A DNA stretch of 64,000 nucleotides from Phyllostachys edulis (GCA_036346405.1 CM070559.1:41329889-41393888), one strand, 5' to 3'. Positions 10,471 to 22,868 are shown, numbered from the stretch's first letter. Notes: generated by a model from the letters alone, not told the origin. Translations and numbers: made by a program.

Positions 10471-13203
10471 ATGGACGTCGAAGCGGGACGAAAGGGCAAA
10501 GATGTAAGTGATGATTGTTGCAAGTTATTTTTTTTAAGAAACAGGCAGGACTGGCTATTAGATTGTTGCAAGTTGTCGTCGCATGCATTTGTCTGTTTTC
10601 TTTAAAAAAAGAAGTACATATATACTGATCTAGAGCATCATTTCTAACCGTGCATGTAACTGCTGGCGACATTAATTAGTAAATCTTGATGCACAACTTA
10701 CTCCAAACTTGTACAAGCAGAATTCAGAGGTCACTCGTGCCTGACTCGTATCTTTCTTTCCTTTTTGAAGGGTAAAAATGTTAGTAGGTTTCTATAGTGC
10801 AATTTTCTTCTCTTCTTTGAGAAGATGCATCGTTAGTTCGTTACACAACTCATTTCAATGCTATCCTCCACGCAGAAGAAGGGGGTCTACCAAGATCTGG
10901 TCCTAGCTTACAAGACTCTGGGTGTTGTTTTCGGTGGCCTTGTCACTTCACCTCTCCATGTTTACCCCTCGATGAATCTGACAAATCCTACTGAAGAAGA
11001 CTACCTGGGAATATACAGCATCATGTTTTGGACCCTGACTCTGATCGGTGTAGTCAAGTACATATGCATAGCCCTCAACGCCGACGATCACGGTGAAGGT
11101 AATATATCCACAGATTCTCCCAAATTTGATGAATAATCTTGAGCATTTCTAACTAGATCAGAGTGATTGTTTTGCAGGTGGAACATTTGCCATGTATTCT
11201 CTGCTGTGTCAGCACGCCAACTTAGGCATCCTTCCATCCAAGAAGATCTACACCCAAGAAGAGAATTTGGTCTCAAGTCGGCCTGTTGTGACTGGAAGGC
11301 CCAGCAGATTGAGAAGCTCCATTGAACGAAGCATAATCGCAAGGAGGATGCTTCTGCTTACTGTTATACTAGGCATGTGCATGCTCATTGGTGATGGCAT
11401 CCTCGCGCCTGCCATTTCAGTCTTGTCAGCGATACATGGATTAAGGGGCCCCTTCCCATCCGTCAGTAAACGTAAGTAACTGATTTGGAGTACTTAATTA
11501 GCTAAGAACATTTCTGGTGCCATGAATCATACACTGATCTTGTGTTTGTGAAATCTCTGCAGCTGCTGTGGAGGCTCTGTCCGCGGCAATCCTGATTGGG
11601 CTGTTCCTGCTGCAAAAGTACGGCACGTCGAAAGTGAGCTTCATGTTTTCGCCGATCATGGCGGCTTGGACGTTCACCACCCCGATCATCGGAGTCTACA
11701 GCATCTGGCGTTACTACCCTGGAATCTTCAAAGCCATATCGCCGCATTACATCGTTCGGTTCTTCATGACGAACCAGAAGAGAGGCTGGCAGTTGCTCGG
11801 CGGCACCGTCCTCTGCATCTCAGGCACGTACGCCGCACGACAAATATGTGTTTTTTTTTCTCAGTTTCACCGGTTCGATATTCTTGTTAATCATGTCCTT
11901 AATCGGTAAACTCACTTTGGTTTCCTTTGTCATGCATGCAGGTGCTGAGGCCATGTTTGCCGATCTTGGGCACTTCAGCAAGAGGTCTATCCAGATCGCG
12001 TTTCTGTCCAGCATATACCCTTCCCTGGTGCTGACGTACGCCGGGCAGACGGCTTACCTGATCAAAAACGTCGACGACTTCAGCGACGGGTTCTACAAGT
12101 TCGTGCCGCGGCCCGTGTACTGGCCCATGTTCATCATCGCGACGCTTGCGGCGATCGTGGCGAGCCAGTCGCAGATCTCGGCCACCTTCTCTGTCGTCAA
12201 GCAGTCGGTGGTGCTCGATTACTTCCCGCGTGTCAAGGTGGTGCACACGTCCAAGCACAAGGAGGGGGAGGTGTACTCGCCGGAGACCAACTACATCCTC
12301 ATGCTGCTGTGCGTCGGCGTCATCCTCGGCTTCGGCGACGGCAAGGACATCGGCAACGCGTTCGGCGTGGTGGTTATCCTTGCCATGCTGATCACGACCA
12401 TCCTGCTCACCCTGGTGATGCTCATCATCTGGGGCACGCACATCGTGCTGGTGGCGCTCTACTTCGTGCCGTTCCTGATCCTGGAGGGCGCCTACGTGAG
12501 CGCGGTGTGCACCAAGATCCTCAAGGGCGGGTGGCTGCCGTTCGCGGTGTCGGTGGTGCTGGCGCTGGTCATGTTTGGCTGGTACTACGGCCGGCAGAGG
12601 AAGACGGAGTACGAGATGGCGAACAAGGTGACCCTGGAGCGGCTCGGCGAGCTCCTGGCCGGGCCCGACGTGCACCGCGTCCCGGGGCTCTGCTTCTTCT
12701 ACAGCAACATGCAGGACTGGCTCACCCCCGTGCTCGCGCACTACATCAAGAACATGCGGTCGCTGCACAAGGTGACCGTCTTCCTCACGCTCCGCTACCT
12801 GCTGGTGACCAAGGTGGACGCCAAGGACCGGGTGGCGATCCGGCGGTTCGGACCCAGCGGTGTGTACGGGTGCACTCTACAGTACGGCTACGCCGACCCA
12901 CTCGACTTCGAGGAGGACGACCTCGCCGGCCAGGTTGTGAGCGCCCTGCGGGAGCACATCGAGCGGGAGCAGACGGCGGAGGCGTCCGCGGAGGAGATTG
13001 CGCAGCTGGAGGAGTCCAGGGCGGCCGGGGTGGTGCACGTGAGGGGCAAGATGAGGGTCCACGTCGGCAAGGACACCGGCCTCTTCGACCGGGTGGTGCT
13101 CGGCTTCTACGAGTGCCTGCACAGCACCTGCCGCTCCGCGCTGCCGGCGCTCGGGATCCCGCTGCAGCAGCGCGTCGAGATCGGCATGCTCTACAAGGTC
13201 TGA
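10471..13203 (+). CDS. HAK/KUP/KT-family potassium transporter, 5 exons
   Basis: Exons by reading frame and splice signals: 10,471-10,503; 10,876-11,098; 11,178-11,471; 11,563-11,823; 11,942-13,203. They total 2,073 bases, a 690-residue protein, slightly short for plant HAKs (usually over 700). Exon 1 gives a short start, MDVEAGRKGKD, ending at a GTAAGT donor. Family marks: ALNADDHGEGGTFAMYSLL, IGDGILAPAISVLSA, LFLLQKYGT, GAEAMFADLGHF, ASQSQISATFSVVKQ, FPRVKVVHTS and the KGGWLPF segment, followed by the long cytosolic C-terminal domain. The protein should be a polytopic plasma- or endomembrane K+ carrier with about 12 membrane spans. The first signature, normally YGDxGTSPLYV, reads FGGLVTSPLHV here. 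Exon 5 is very GC-rich, as in many grass genes. I cannot assign a numbered HAK orthologue. Family call very sure; full function less so. Confidence 0.93.
11824..11941 (+). other. GC-AG intron in HAK gene
   Basis: The frame through the conserved CISG|AEAMFADLGHF junction requires splicing after CTCAG at 11,823, where the donor reads GCACGT instead of GT, with acceptor TGCATGCAG at 11,941. The nearest GT three bases further in breaks the frame. A later GT (about 11,851) would keep the frame but insert eight residues into a strongly conserved stretch. The other three introns have ordinary GT donors. Confidence 0.75.
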
Positions 13204-13550
13204 CGCCACGCGTGCAAGCACTGGCGCACATATATATCGCAGGTGCTGATTAATCAACGAACGTACGTATCGTATCGTACGTGAAAGAAAGGCTGCGAAT
13301 CCGCGATGCCTACATTATTGCTCAGAATGTATAATGTACAGCTTATGATACAAGGAAACTATTAGAGTTATCTAATTTGTATACACAAAGGATTCGTAAG
13401 TGGTACTGGATTGTAGTCCGTCCGGCACGGCAGCAGCACGGTCGTCCGAATCATATGCAATGCTGAATCCGGAGACTTCTCATGTTGTGTTTGTGTTGGA
13501 CTCGGCAATGGATCCCTTCTCACAAACAATTGGCAAGTAGTAGTAGTCAA
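13204..13550 (+). other. HAK 3' flank with small hairpin
   Basis: Presumed 3' UTR and downstream sequence. 13,261-13,282 is an inverted repeat, ACGTACG / CGTACGT with an 8-base loop. AT-rich words near 13,328-13,345 (AATGTATAATGTA) could serve polyadenylation. The flank is cut at 13,550 by the Helitron pair and probably resumes at 37,666. Confidence 0.5.
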
Positions 13551-13937
13551 CTAGTGGGCCTGCGCGCGTACAAACGCACGAGAACCAACGTGAGCTCTGC
13601 TGCGTAGCAACAGCGACTGGCCTTTGGGCGCGCGGAAAGCCGAACGCGAGCGCGTCGACCGCTTCGCTTCGATCGAACGGGTTGACCGCTTCGCGTCGAT
13701 CGAACGGCGCGAAACGAGCGAGCCAGCGAAGATGACCAGCTGTGCGGGATCGAACGGGCGAAGGATTCGGGGCGCGCGCGAGACGTGCGTGGGGCCGCCC
13801 GTGGAGGGAGCAAGCGAAGGCAGCAGACTGCATCGGAAAATCGAACAGCCGAAACATGATCGGGCGGCTCAAAAAAAAAAAACACCGACGTGGCCTCCTC
13901 TCGTCTCCTCAAACTTCCCTTTATTTATACCAAAAGA
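13551..13937 (-). mobile_element. Short non-autonomous Helitron (387 bp)
   Basis: On the minus strand it starts TCTTTTGGTATAAATAAAGG at 13,937 and ends CTAG at 13,551. It is flanked by A before TC and T after CTAG, the A|T target of Helitrons. Just inside the 3' end is an imperfect GC hairpin (GCGCGT / ACGCAC), and the sequence from CTAG through GGCCTGCGCGCGTA closely matches the 3' end of the neighbouring large Helitron. The 5' halves of the two also share GGCCACGTCG(A/G)TG plus a T-tract and a CGTTCGAT-like word. No coding sequence. 13,657-13,708 holds two copies of a 27-bp unit around CGATCGAACGG. Confidence 0.75.
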
Positions 13938-14240
13938 TTAGAGCCTGGTGCGCGCGTAAGCGCACGTGTAGCAGGTCTTAGCTCTATTATTTTTTGTTAC
14001 AGCTATAGAAGTTAGATGTAGGAGTTTAACAGACTGCACGTCTTCGTATGTATATAGACTAATGCTGTTTATATTGAGTAACTGAACCGAGTATAAGATA
14101 TATAGAAGGTGAGTGTATAAAGGTATTTCAAGCTAAAATAATAGACGGACGCAATACTTGGGTAGGTCCTGTATACAGTTGCACGCAAGACAGGAGGGGT
14201 TGCTTATGTTGAAATCGATCAAAGAAAATGGAGGCAGAAG

Positions 14241-14402
14241 GTCAAGTGAAACTATTCGCTGCGTAGCATACATAGGAAATGCACTTTTTCATGCAAGACA
14301 ACAAGATGCTTAAGTCAGAAGGTCAAGTGAAACTAATCGCTGCGTAGCATGCATAGGAAATGCACTTTTTTATGCAAGACAACAAGATGCTTAAGTTAAT
14401 TA
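14241..14402. repeat. Tandem duplication, 81-bp period
   Basis: GTCAAGTGAAACTA recurs at 14,241 and 14,322, and both units run to GACAACAAGATGCTTAAGT with few differences. Inside the large Helitron. Confidence 0.88.
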
Positions 14403-14573
14403 GGAACATACAGCAAAGAACATTTTCCTTTTCTTTTGCTAATTGCTGGGAAATGAAAAGCTAGTATTTTACAGCAGTAAGCACGCAATATCAGAACGAA
14501 CTTGTATGTACTGCAATAGGAAGAGTACAAATAAGTACCTTTGTAGCCGGAGATAAGCGCGCGTGCAGGAAAC

Positions 14574-14712
14574 GGTTTGTTTTTATTAGCGACTATTATA
14601 GAGTGTTAAGTATAGCATCACTTATTGTAGTTTATGAAGGAAAAGGTTTGTTTTTATTAGTGACTACTATAGTGTTAAGTATATCATCAATTAGTGTAGT
14701 TTACGAAGGTAC
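14574..14712. repeat. Tandem duplication, about 71-bp period
   Basis: GGTTTGTTTTTATTAG starts at 14,574 and 14,645, each followed by similar GACTA...GTGTTAAGTAT...GTAGTTTA(T/C)GAAGG. A few indels separate the units. Confidence 0.85.
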
Positions 14713-17700
14713 ATATAGGATTATAACTGAGCTAACTTTAGGTAGGTCAACGTGCAAGAACCTATACAGATAAACGTATAAGAGGAACAGTATGTTTGTG
14801 AAGCTAGTGGTACACATATAGTAGGATTGATGATGTATGGAGGACATAGCGAAATTTTTTTAAAAGGTGTTAATATGACTGTACTAAGGCAGGTCTATAT
14901 GCACTCAAAAAGCAAAAGAATACCTGACCAGCTTCTACTAATAATCTTGCCTAAGGTAGAAGCTATAACTACTAAAAACAAAAATCACACAGATTGTAGT
15001 AGCGAATTATAGAGAACACAGATAGAGCATAGTTGAGCAGAATGCACAAGCGTTCATAATATTACATGGAAAAAAATAGAGCAAGTAATATGTTTTTACG
15101 ATTCGATTATATAAAAAGAGTAGAGGCTGATGTAGTAGAGAGTATAGAACAAAGATTTGTAGGGTAGGAGCAAAATGTGGGCTATGCCATGATACCATTC
15201 TGTGTCGTACTGATTGCTGAAAACAGAAACATGTCAAATTAGATCGTAAGTTTGTCAAGGGAAAAGGGAATGGAATATAGTTGTTTATAGAGTATGGTAT
15301 AGGTAACAGACCTAGAACTAACTGTTGTTTCCTGCATCTTGGCGATACTTTTTCCCAAGTTTAGAGGTAGGTATATCCTTGGATGGTGCCTCCTGTGTGA
15401 TGAATTTTTTTGGCAATAACGTGAGGAAAGATCAGAATTAGTTTGAAGCAGCTAGGTGAGAACTGTATAGCACCAACGAACATGGCGATAACCAGGGTTA
15501 AAAGTTGACAATAATTTAGATCTTTTCCTTCGAGGTTATTAAATAAGGAGGCATCTAATGTTTTCGAATTTATCCAGCAACACAATCTTGTTTATGTGAT
15601 AGCATTATACAAGTACTGATTAAAGACATTATAACATTGAGATGCTTGCATATAGATACATACATGTTGGAACGGTAGTAGACTTTAGCTTATTCGATCA
15701 GATGTTGTTGTTGTTTTAACATATTGGATGCCGCTGTATCTACGAATGGTGATAGTTCTAAGAGGAAGTTCTATTTATTGCTGTTGATCTCTACGAAAAT
15801 GACTAACAAAAGCGTACGGAAATGTAGTACTAAATTTTACCAATTGTGGTGTAAACTATGCATGACTAACTTTGTAATTACAAGACGACGATCATAGCAG
15901 CAAATCTAGATAGTGTAAACATAGGCTCGATGGTAACTATTGTTTCATGGTAGTAGAACTTCAGCAGGAATTATAGGTTGAAAGAATCTGTTAGCAGGTT
16001 CTACAGATTAAATTTTGAGGAAAGTAGAAAGGTAATGTACAGCTAATTAGAGGATGTAGTTGGACGCACTAATGTTTGCTTTTTCTTCTTTTCGGCACTA
16101 TGAATGACATCCGCCTCGATGGTGAAGTAAGCTGTTTGTTTTGGAGGATCTACAATCTGAGCGATCTGGAAATATGAAACATGTAGACGAGGAAAGTTAA
16201 ATATCCATGTAGCGTATGGACATACTGTACTATATGAAGTAGATAGCATTTGTTTTATCTTTGTTCTAGGAACTATATGTGTAACAGTATATAGGAGTTT
16301 ATCGTAAAGAACGAAATAATCAACAAATGAAACAAACACCGACTTTTTTTGTAGGCACCGATGATTCAAATAGTCGCTTTCGAGTAGATGGCGGTCACGA
16401 TGTCGCTTCCTTTAGTCTATGAGAAAAGAGTGAAAACATATTTTAGGCAATCGGCGTTGAATTAAAGAGTAACAATTGAACAAAAATATATCCGTATTAG
16501 AGGAAAACAATCAAATTAGAAAATAAATGTTTATCAAACGGTGAAAAGAACATTATGTCGGGTCACTATATTGTATTCTGTCACCTTGTATATCTTTCAA
16601 ACTTCCAATACAGGCATTAAACATGAAAATTAATAACATCATTTCTGCAATGACAAAAAGTGAGGCGTGTATTAAATACTGAAAGGTCATTTTATATGCT
16701 TTTTTTTGTATGTTGCATATCATAGACTTGTACCACCGAAAAGCAGTAAGATTGCTGATGTGTAACAAAACTGAAAAGGAAAAAAAAACAAATGAATGAC
16801 TTCTCAGCAGACCAATTTTCTACTCTTGAGACTAAAGCACCATGGGCAAATTTACGAAAGGAGGATGGCTATAAAGAGCTAGGACAGAGTAAATGGTAAA
16901 AAGATTTTGATGAGGATACTAAGAAGTCCGAATATGCAGAGGGAAGTTCACATGCTCTTTCTAGGCTAGCCCAGAGGTATGACACTTATCGAAAAAACAA
17001 TTAGTTGGGGTGATCGGGTTTTTTTTGCTTTAGTGAAAATTCAATACATTGTTTTTCTTGTGCTTTATTTATGCTGGACTTTGGCTGCCTATGTTTGAAG
17101 TACAAGGAAATCACATAGAAGTTCCTAGTTCCTACACTATTTGGTTTTTTCTTATAAGCCTGTGTAGATGTAGTTCAGTATGTGCTAACAGCTAGACAAT
17201 GAGGTATGCATGGCTCTTACATCTTAATCCAGTCATCTTTGGCTCGTCCAAAATCCAACAAACAAGAAAAATCACCCCTGACTATACCAACGTACAAGAA
17301 GTTTGTACTAAAAGGACACCAAATCTGTAGCTACTGCAACAAAACATGTCTACAACGAACAAAACTAACTCTAAAAAAAACTGAACTAAATGATACGAGT
17401 GACTCTATAACTTTTGAACAATCCATACATTTGACTACTTTACTAAGAAATATTTTTTATGTATTTGGAATGAACTATAATTAATGCATTATGAATTTGC
17501 GATACATCTCAAAATTACAGAAAACAGCCGTTGATATGTATGTTCTCAATCCATATTCAGTGTGGAAGAAGGCATCTAAATACATAATAAAAAAACAACG
17601 ATAACCTGACCTATCGACAATACCAAAGACCATCAGCCACCCGTATGCAGCCAAACCAACCCAACTCAATGGATTATCAGATTGGATATAAAACCTACAC

Positions 17701-18046
17701 CAATCCAGTTAAACTTAGTAAAAACATGCAGTAAACTGGTAACGCAAGAGCCAACAGAAAAGTGCACTAGCACATAACACACATGCAGATATATGCCATA
17801 GGATTTATATGTGATACATATGCAGCAGGTTGTACCACAGAGACATCTAGGAGCTGAAAGCACACATGTTGATCTAATCATACCTGAGGAAAGCTTCAGA
17901 CATGATCGAACCCGATGTACATTACGATATGTCTATGCAATCATACACGAGTGAAGCTTGAAATATGGGCAAATCTATGCGGAGCTGAGGGTATGCATGC
18001 TAGAACGTATAACTAGCAGCCGTGAGAACAAATGATAGATATGATC
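14713..18046. other. AT-rich Helitron interior, mostly non-coding
   Basis: Only short frames occur. Apart from the possible RPA-like piece at 16,043-16,369 I recognise nothing. 16,895-16,985 reads on the plus strand as a short acidic, coding-like stretch without a known domain. Confidence 0.4.
16043..16369 (-). pseudogene. Possible RPA70-like OB-fold fragment
   Basis: A 108-codon open frame contains IVDPPKQTAYFTIEADVI, which has the shape of the start of the third DNA-binding OB domain of RPA70-like proteins (I..I..P....YFT(I/V).A.(I/V)). Plant Helitrons often encode RPA1-like proteins, and this lies on the same strand as the surrounding Helitron and towards its 3' end. The zinc-binding cysteines that should follow are not visible before the frame ends. 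The resemblance is short and could be chance. Confidence 0.3.
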
Positions 18047-18049
18047 TTG

Positions 18050-19418
18050 CACTACTACAAAACAGGCTATAGTAGACGCCCCATCACAGACGGTTCCTTT
18101 AGAACCGTACGTGTTAAATATGTCCCAACCAGCGGGTGGGCGGGAAGCCTATCACGCAGCGGTATTTTTAGAACCATCGTGATAGTCATATATCCTGAGC
18201 GGTTTGTAAATAGAACCGTCAGTGAATTATCACAAACGGTTCTATTCACAAACCGTGCGTGATAACCCCCAATCACGAGCGGTTCTAGTAAAGAACCGTG
18301 CGTATATCACCTGAGCGGTTCTAATTAAGAACCGTCGTGATATCCTTCGCCGCTTGCCACTCTTATTGCCAGACCGCCATCGCCAGAATTATCATAGGCG
18401 GTTTGTAATTAGAACCGTCAGTGAATGATCACTGAGCGGTTCTATTAAAAACCGTCGTGATAGGAAATATCCTGAGCGGTTCTTAACAAGAACCGTCTCG
18501 ATTGTTGGGCGAAGCGAAAATTTGAACATAATGGGCGAGTTTGCAAAACTCGCTTTATATAACCTCCATCTCCTCCTCTGCGGTCTCTCCTCCTCCTGAC
18601 TCATACCTCCATCTCCTCCTCTGCGTTTCTTCTCCTCACACCTTGCGCCCGGCCTCACCGACCTTGTCGCCGGCGGCCTCCTCCAACTCGCCCGACCTCG
18701 TCGTCACGGCCTCCCACGACCTCGTCGCCTTGGCCTCCTCCACTTACGTCGCCTGGCCTCCCACGACCTCACTCTCTCTACTCCCCCTTTGCTTTGTGAT
18801 GTGGATTCTTGAGTTGATGCTCTTGTGATGTGGGTGATGCTCTTTGTGATGTGTGTAGTTCATGTTGAGTTATTTGGTTTGGGCAAAAATATGGATGGTA
18901 GATCGCGCACCGTTCGGTAAAATCATCATAACTTTTGCATACGAACTCCGATTGCGGCGTTCTTTGGCTCGTTGGAAAGCTAACGAAAAGCTCAATCCGA
19001 AAATCCATAAAGTTAAGGTCGATTCTCTTGCGAGGTCTCGAAAAAGTGAAAACCCCAAAAAGGTCGTTTAGGGCCTCTAAACGGCCTCTGAAGTTTTAGC
19101 GGCGTTTTGGTTTTTTGCCCGAAAAAGGCTATCACGAGCGGTTCTAAACAAGAACCGCTGCGTAACATCATCATGCGAGCGGTTACGAACAAGAACCGCT
19201 CGTGCGTATAGCCTTCCTGAGCGATTTTTGATGAAAACCGCTGCGTGATAATAGCTTCATGACGGTTTCAACAAAAACCGTGCAGCGATAGTCGCTATCC
19301 GCAGCGGTTTTGAACCGTGCATGATAACACGCTGTTATCACAGACCAACAAATATAGGCGGTTCGAAAATGCGTGATGACGATTCGAACCGTGCGTGATG
19401 AGGCTTCCTGTAGTAGTG
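18050..19418. mobile_element. Non-autonomous CACTA (En/Spm) element
   Basis: Terminal inverted repeats CACTACTACA at both ends, flanked by the 3-bp duplication TTG (18,047-18,049 and 19,419-19,421). Both subterminal regions are packed with direct and inverted copies of a GAGCGGTTCT...AGAACCG(T/C)-type motif, as expected for transposase-binding repeats of this superfamily. Length 1,369 bp, no transposase. The centre (about 18,500-19,100) is non-repetitive, with a CT-rich block at 18,560-18,790 resembling a plant 5' leader. Nested in the large Helitron. Confidence 0.92.
18579..18790 (+). other. CT-rich leader-like block inside CACTA
   Basis: Pyrimidine-rich sequence with repeats of CTCCATCTCCTCCTCTGCG and GGCCTCC(A/C)C. 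It resembles the 5' UTR and first-exon composition of grass genes. No domain can be read. It may be captured DNA or native CACTA sequence. Confidence 0.3.
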
Positions 19419-19421
19419 TTG

Positions 19422-20814
19422 CAAAAAGGACATAATGTAGGTAAATTAGTAATCAAACTATATGAAGGAATAGGTAAGGGGTTAGCAAATCTGTGTGGAA
19501 TGGAAAACAGATAGGAATTAATCAACATGTGAGTATAGATAATGTACCCGAATTTAGTTCTTGCCTTTCCTATATGCACAACCCTTCTTCACAGGGGGAG
19601 AAGTGATCATCTCGTCTGATAATGTATATGTTGAGCTATAAAGTAAGTGTAATCTGTAAGGGCTACAGACAAGATCAAGTAGATTGCCAAAATTTGTGGG
19701 GTGGCAGAAAAATGTTGGTGATCAAGAATAGAACTAAATAGTAACTTAGCTTTTTACATGTTCGGTTCCGAATCAGACTAACATCTGCCGAATCGGTGCC
19801 TTTTGAACATATCGGACCACTTTTTAGAGCGTGGTAATTCATGCAGTTGACATGTTTTTTTTTTTGATAGAATGGTCATTTCGTGATTAATCTAAAATAT
19901 CGTAAACATGCAACCCGGTCGTAACAATTACCACCCATAAAATCCTAAATGGAAAATTATATGTGGCCTAGTAATTCAAAATTTGAAAACATTAACTTTG
20001 TCTTGTACATAGCCAAAACAGTTGGGTACAATAATTTCTTGTGTTGGAGCAAAAAAAGTAAACTCCTATCCTACTAATTATACATTTTACCATTGTAAAT
20101 TTTGCAATAAAATTACTTGGCCCTCTTTGCGATGAGAAGCGTGAGAATATTCAATTCGGTTTAAAGAGGTTGACTTCGCTCTATATCTTTACAATATTGA
20201 TCAAAATAATTGGCACAATCTTTTCTCTGAATCTAAAATGAATTCTTGTGATGATATGGCAAGTACATAAGTATTTTTCAGAGACATTTGACAATTCTAG
20301 TTTAAAGGCCAAATCTATTACATCGTGTCTCAAACAATGCACCAATAGATTGACTATAAGGCTAGCTTACGTAATCAAATCCTAAGAAACCACGAATGTG
20401 AAAATGATTGTGCACTATGTGAACAATATGCATAGTCCCCATGTAACAATGGCGATGTATTTTTGGAGAGTTATTTGCGAGAAAATAACATAAGCAATGA
20501 CGGTAGCAAATAACAAAATCAAACCGAACTTTCATTGTTTGTAATTATCCGATATAAGATAGTTACATAAATCGCAAGAAAATATAAGTCAAAATTAAGA
20601 GAAACTCAAGCCATTAAATCTTTGGAATATGTCTTGATGTATGTTAACTCGTCTCACGATATCTCTTGACAAACATCTAACCTATATGTGCAATTATTGA
20701 GCATGTATCTCGGTCCAAGTAAAAGAACTAATAAAGGGAATAGATAATACGCATACCCCAAAGAGCAAAGACTTTTAATAAGTGGTGGAATCTGAACATC
20801 TTCATTCGACTCGA
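19422..20814. other. AT-rich Helitron interior
   Basis: No gene, RNA or repeat recognised. It lies between the CACTA element and the solo LTR. Confidence 0.5.
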
Positions 20815-20819
20815 CATTC

Positions 20820-22863
20820 ATTGGACCGAAAAGGCGACTAGAGGGGGGGTTGAATAGGAGCACGCTCACTTTTTCACAAAAGATGGATTCAACACAAATT
20901 TCACTCCAATAGCTATGGAAGCTATGAAGATCAATATACTAGTACAGCGGAAGACTAGTATTGAATCCAATCCAAAACCCCAAAGCAAAACACCCAAAAA
21001 TAACCAAAAACTCAAATCTCAAAGTGTTGGGCGGTCTGACCTCTCACAGGGGCGGTCTGACTGGTTTGCCTAGCGGTCTGACCTCTGGAATGGGCGGTCT
21101 GACCGCTCCTGACAGTGAATAGGAAAATCAGCAAAATCAGCGGAGCAATCCAAACGAAAAACGACCTAACTTTTGATCCGTAAGGCCAAACTTCACGAAA
21201 TTTGAACCACACCTTCCTAAAGATATTAGGAACCTATTCCAATCAAAGATTTCAGAGATCCATGCCAAAGTTCCTATCTTTTTCAGTTTGAGCGAAGGAG
21301 GTTCAAAAACCGAGCCAAAAGCAAAATATGATCTAGAGACTTGCTCGTGGGTGATTGATGATCAAGATGATCCTAGATGGGTTCCCACATGTCCCAGCAA
21401 GTTAGATCACAGCAAGAAACCAACCAAAAACTTCATGGATCAAAGAAAGACTCAAAATCATCAAATAGAGAGAAAGAAAGCAAATGAACTCATCTTTGAG
21501 AGAACTTTCTTTGGATTGATTTGATATGGTATTGGTTTGACCACTCCATCAATGGAGGACAAAGACTCAATACATGAGCACGAAATCAAATCCAACTCTC
21601 TAGAACCCTAATCTCCACTAATCCTCTCCCTAAGCAAAACTAGGGTTTCAAACACAATGAAAGGGTTGAGGGGGTGCAGCCACCTCCCTCCTCTATTTAT
21701 AGTGGAGACTTAGACCTTCTAGAAGAGTAACCCTAATGGGCTCCCGTTAAGGCCCAAAACAAACGGGACACATACGTACGCGTTTTAAAGCGCCGTCTTC
21801 ATCTCTTGACCTAATCCGCTTCACCTTGCACCATCTTTGCACCATGAGTTGGCAAAAGGTCAAATTACCAAAATACCCCTTCTCGATCTTTTTGCAAAGA
21901 CCGAGTCCCATCTTCGTGAAGCACCTCCATGCTTCGCCACGTGTAGGTTGATCCAATGACTCTCTTCATGTCGGCAAGTCTCTCCCATCCGGCTCCCACC
22001 AAACCACCATGGCACTTGCACCACCCCGCCCGCTTGATCAAACCCGATCGCCTGCGAATCGCCGATTCGGTTACCCTTGTCCATTCGCACCACACTTGAT
22101 TTCATTGACCTCACCCACATAAATCGATCGTTACGGACCTCGACTCTCAAAGCCTAGTCCCGATCATCCTCGCCGTTGACCGTCGTTGACCACCAAGCAA
22201 CTTTGCGCGACAATAGACAAGCAAGCGAATCCGGAACAAGTTCTTCACAACTTGACCCACGTTAGTCAAAACATGCATCATGCAACACATATGCCATGAA
22301 ACCCATGAACTTGACCTAACAAGCAAACATCGCCGCCACGAAGGACGACGAAACACATCAAAACCGGTCAGACCGCCACCTTGGCGGTCGATCGCTCCGG
22401 CGGATCCTTGACCAAAGGCGGTCGACCGCCGATCATGACTTAGCCAAAAATCCAACCTGGAAACCCGAACCTTCTCTGGAAATTTCAATCAAATAGAACT
22501 TTTGCCTGGAGGCTCCAAAAATTATGAGACCAAGTGCAGAAGAACCCTCTCACTTGCCTACACCTTCTATTTTTGACCCAGCTCCAAAATCCAAAAACAT
22601 TGCAATGGCGGTCGACCGCTCGAGTAATGCTTGGTCGATCTTGCTCTATGGCGGTCGACCTTGACTGGCGGTCAGACCGCCAGCGACCATTTCAGAAAAC
22701 CAAATAGGTATGGCCGGTCTGACCGCCAAAATGGCCGGTCAGACCGCCAGAGACCTGACAGAACTGAATCTTTGCCGAAAACACGTGATTCGACAAACCG
22801 TCAATGACATTGCCAATTGTAACATCATCCTAAGATCTCAGGCATACCCCCATGATATCCACA
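20820..22863 (-). mobile_element. Solo LTR, Sirevirus-like Copia
   Basis: The same family as 100-1,848, reading on the minus strand. The plus-strand left end (ATTGGACCGAAAAGGCG) has lost the canonical TG; the other end is ATCCACA at 22,863. It is flanked by CATTC at 20,815-20,819 and 22,864-22,868, a 5-bp target duplication, with no internal domain, so it is a solo LTR of about 2.04 kb left by LTR-LTR recombination. The right half has many GGTCTGACCG and GGCGGTCGACCG words. Confidence 0.85.
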
Positions 22864-22868
22864 CATTC

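Noticed and set aside
10858..10875. An alternative HAK start codon just upstream of exon 2
   Set aside because: The six codons before 10,876 end in a good acceptor (CACGCAG), and exon 1 at 10,471 joins in phase with a GTAAGT donor. The upstream start is more likely, though 10,858 cannot be ruled out.
12309..13253. Long alternative frames, both strands, over HAK exon 5
   Set aside because: GC-rich third positions keep other frames open. The HAK frame has the conserved family motifs; the others do not.
13261..13282. Helitron 3' hairpin or terminator at the end of the HAK gene
   Set aside because: The inverted repeat is not next to a CTRR end and plant polymerase II genes do not use such terminators; treated as a chance or UTR hairpin.
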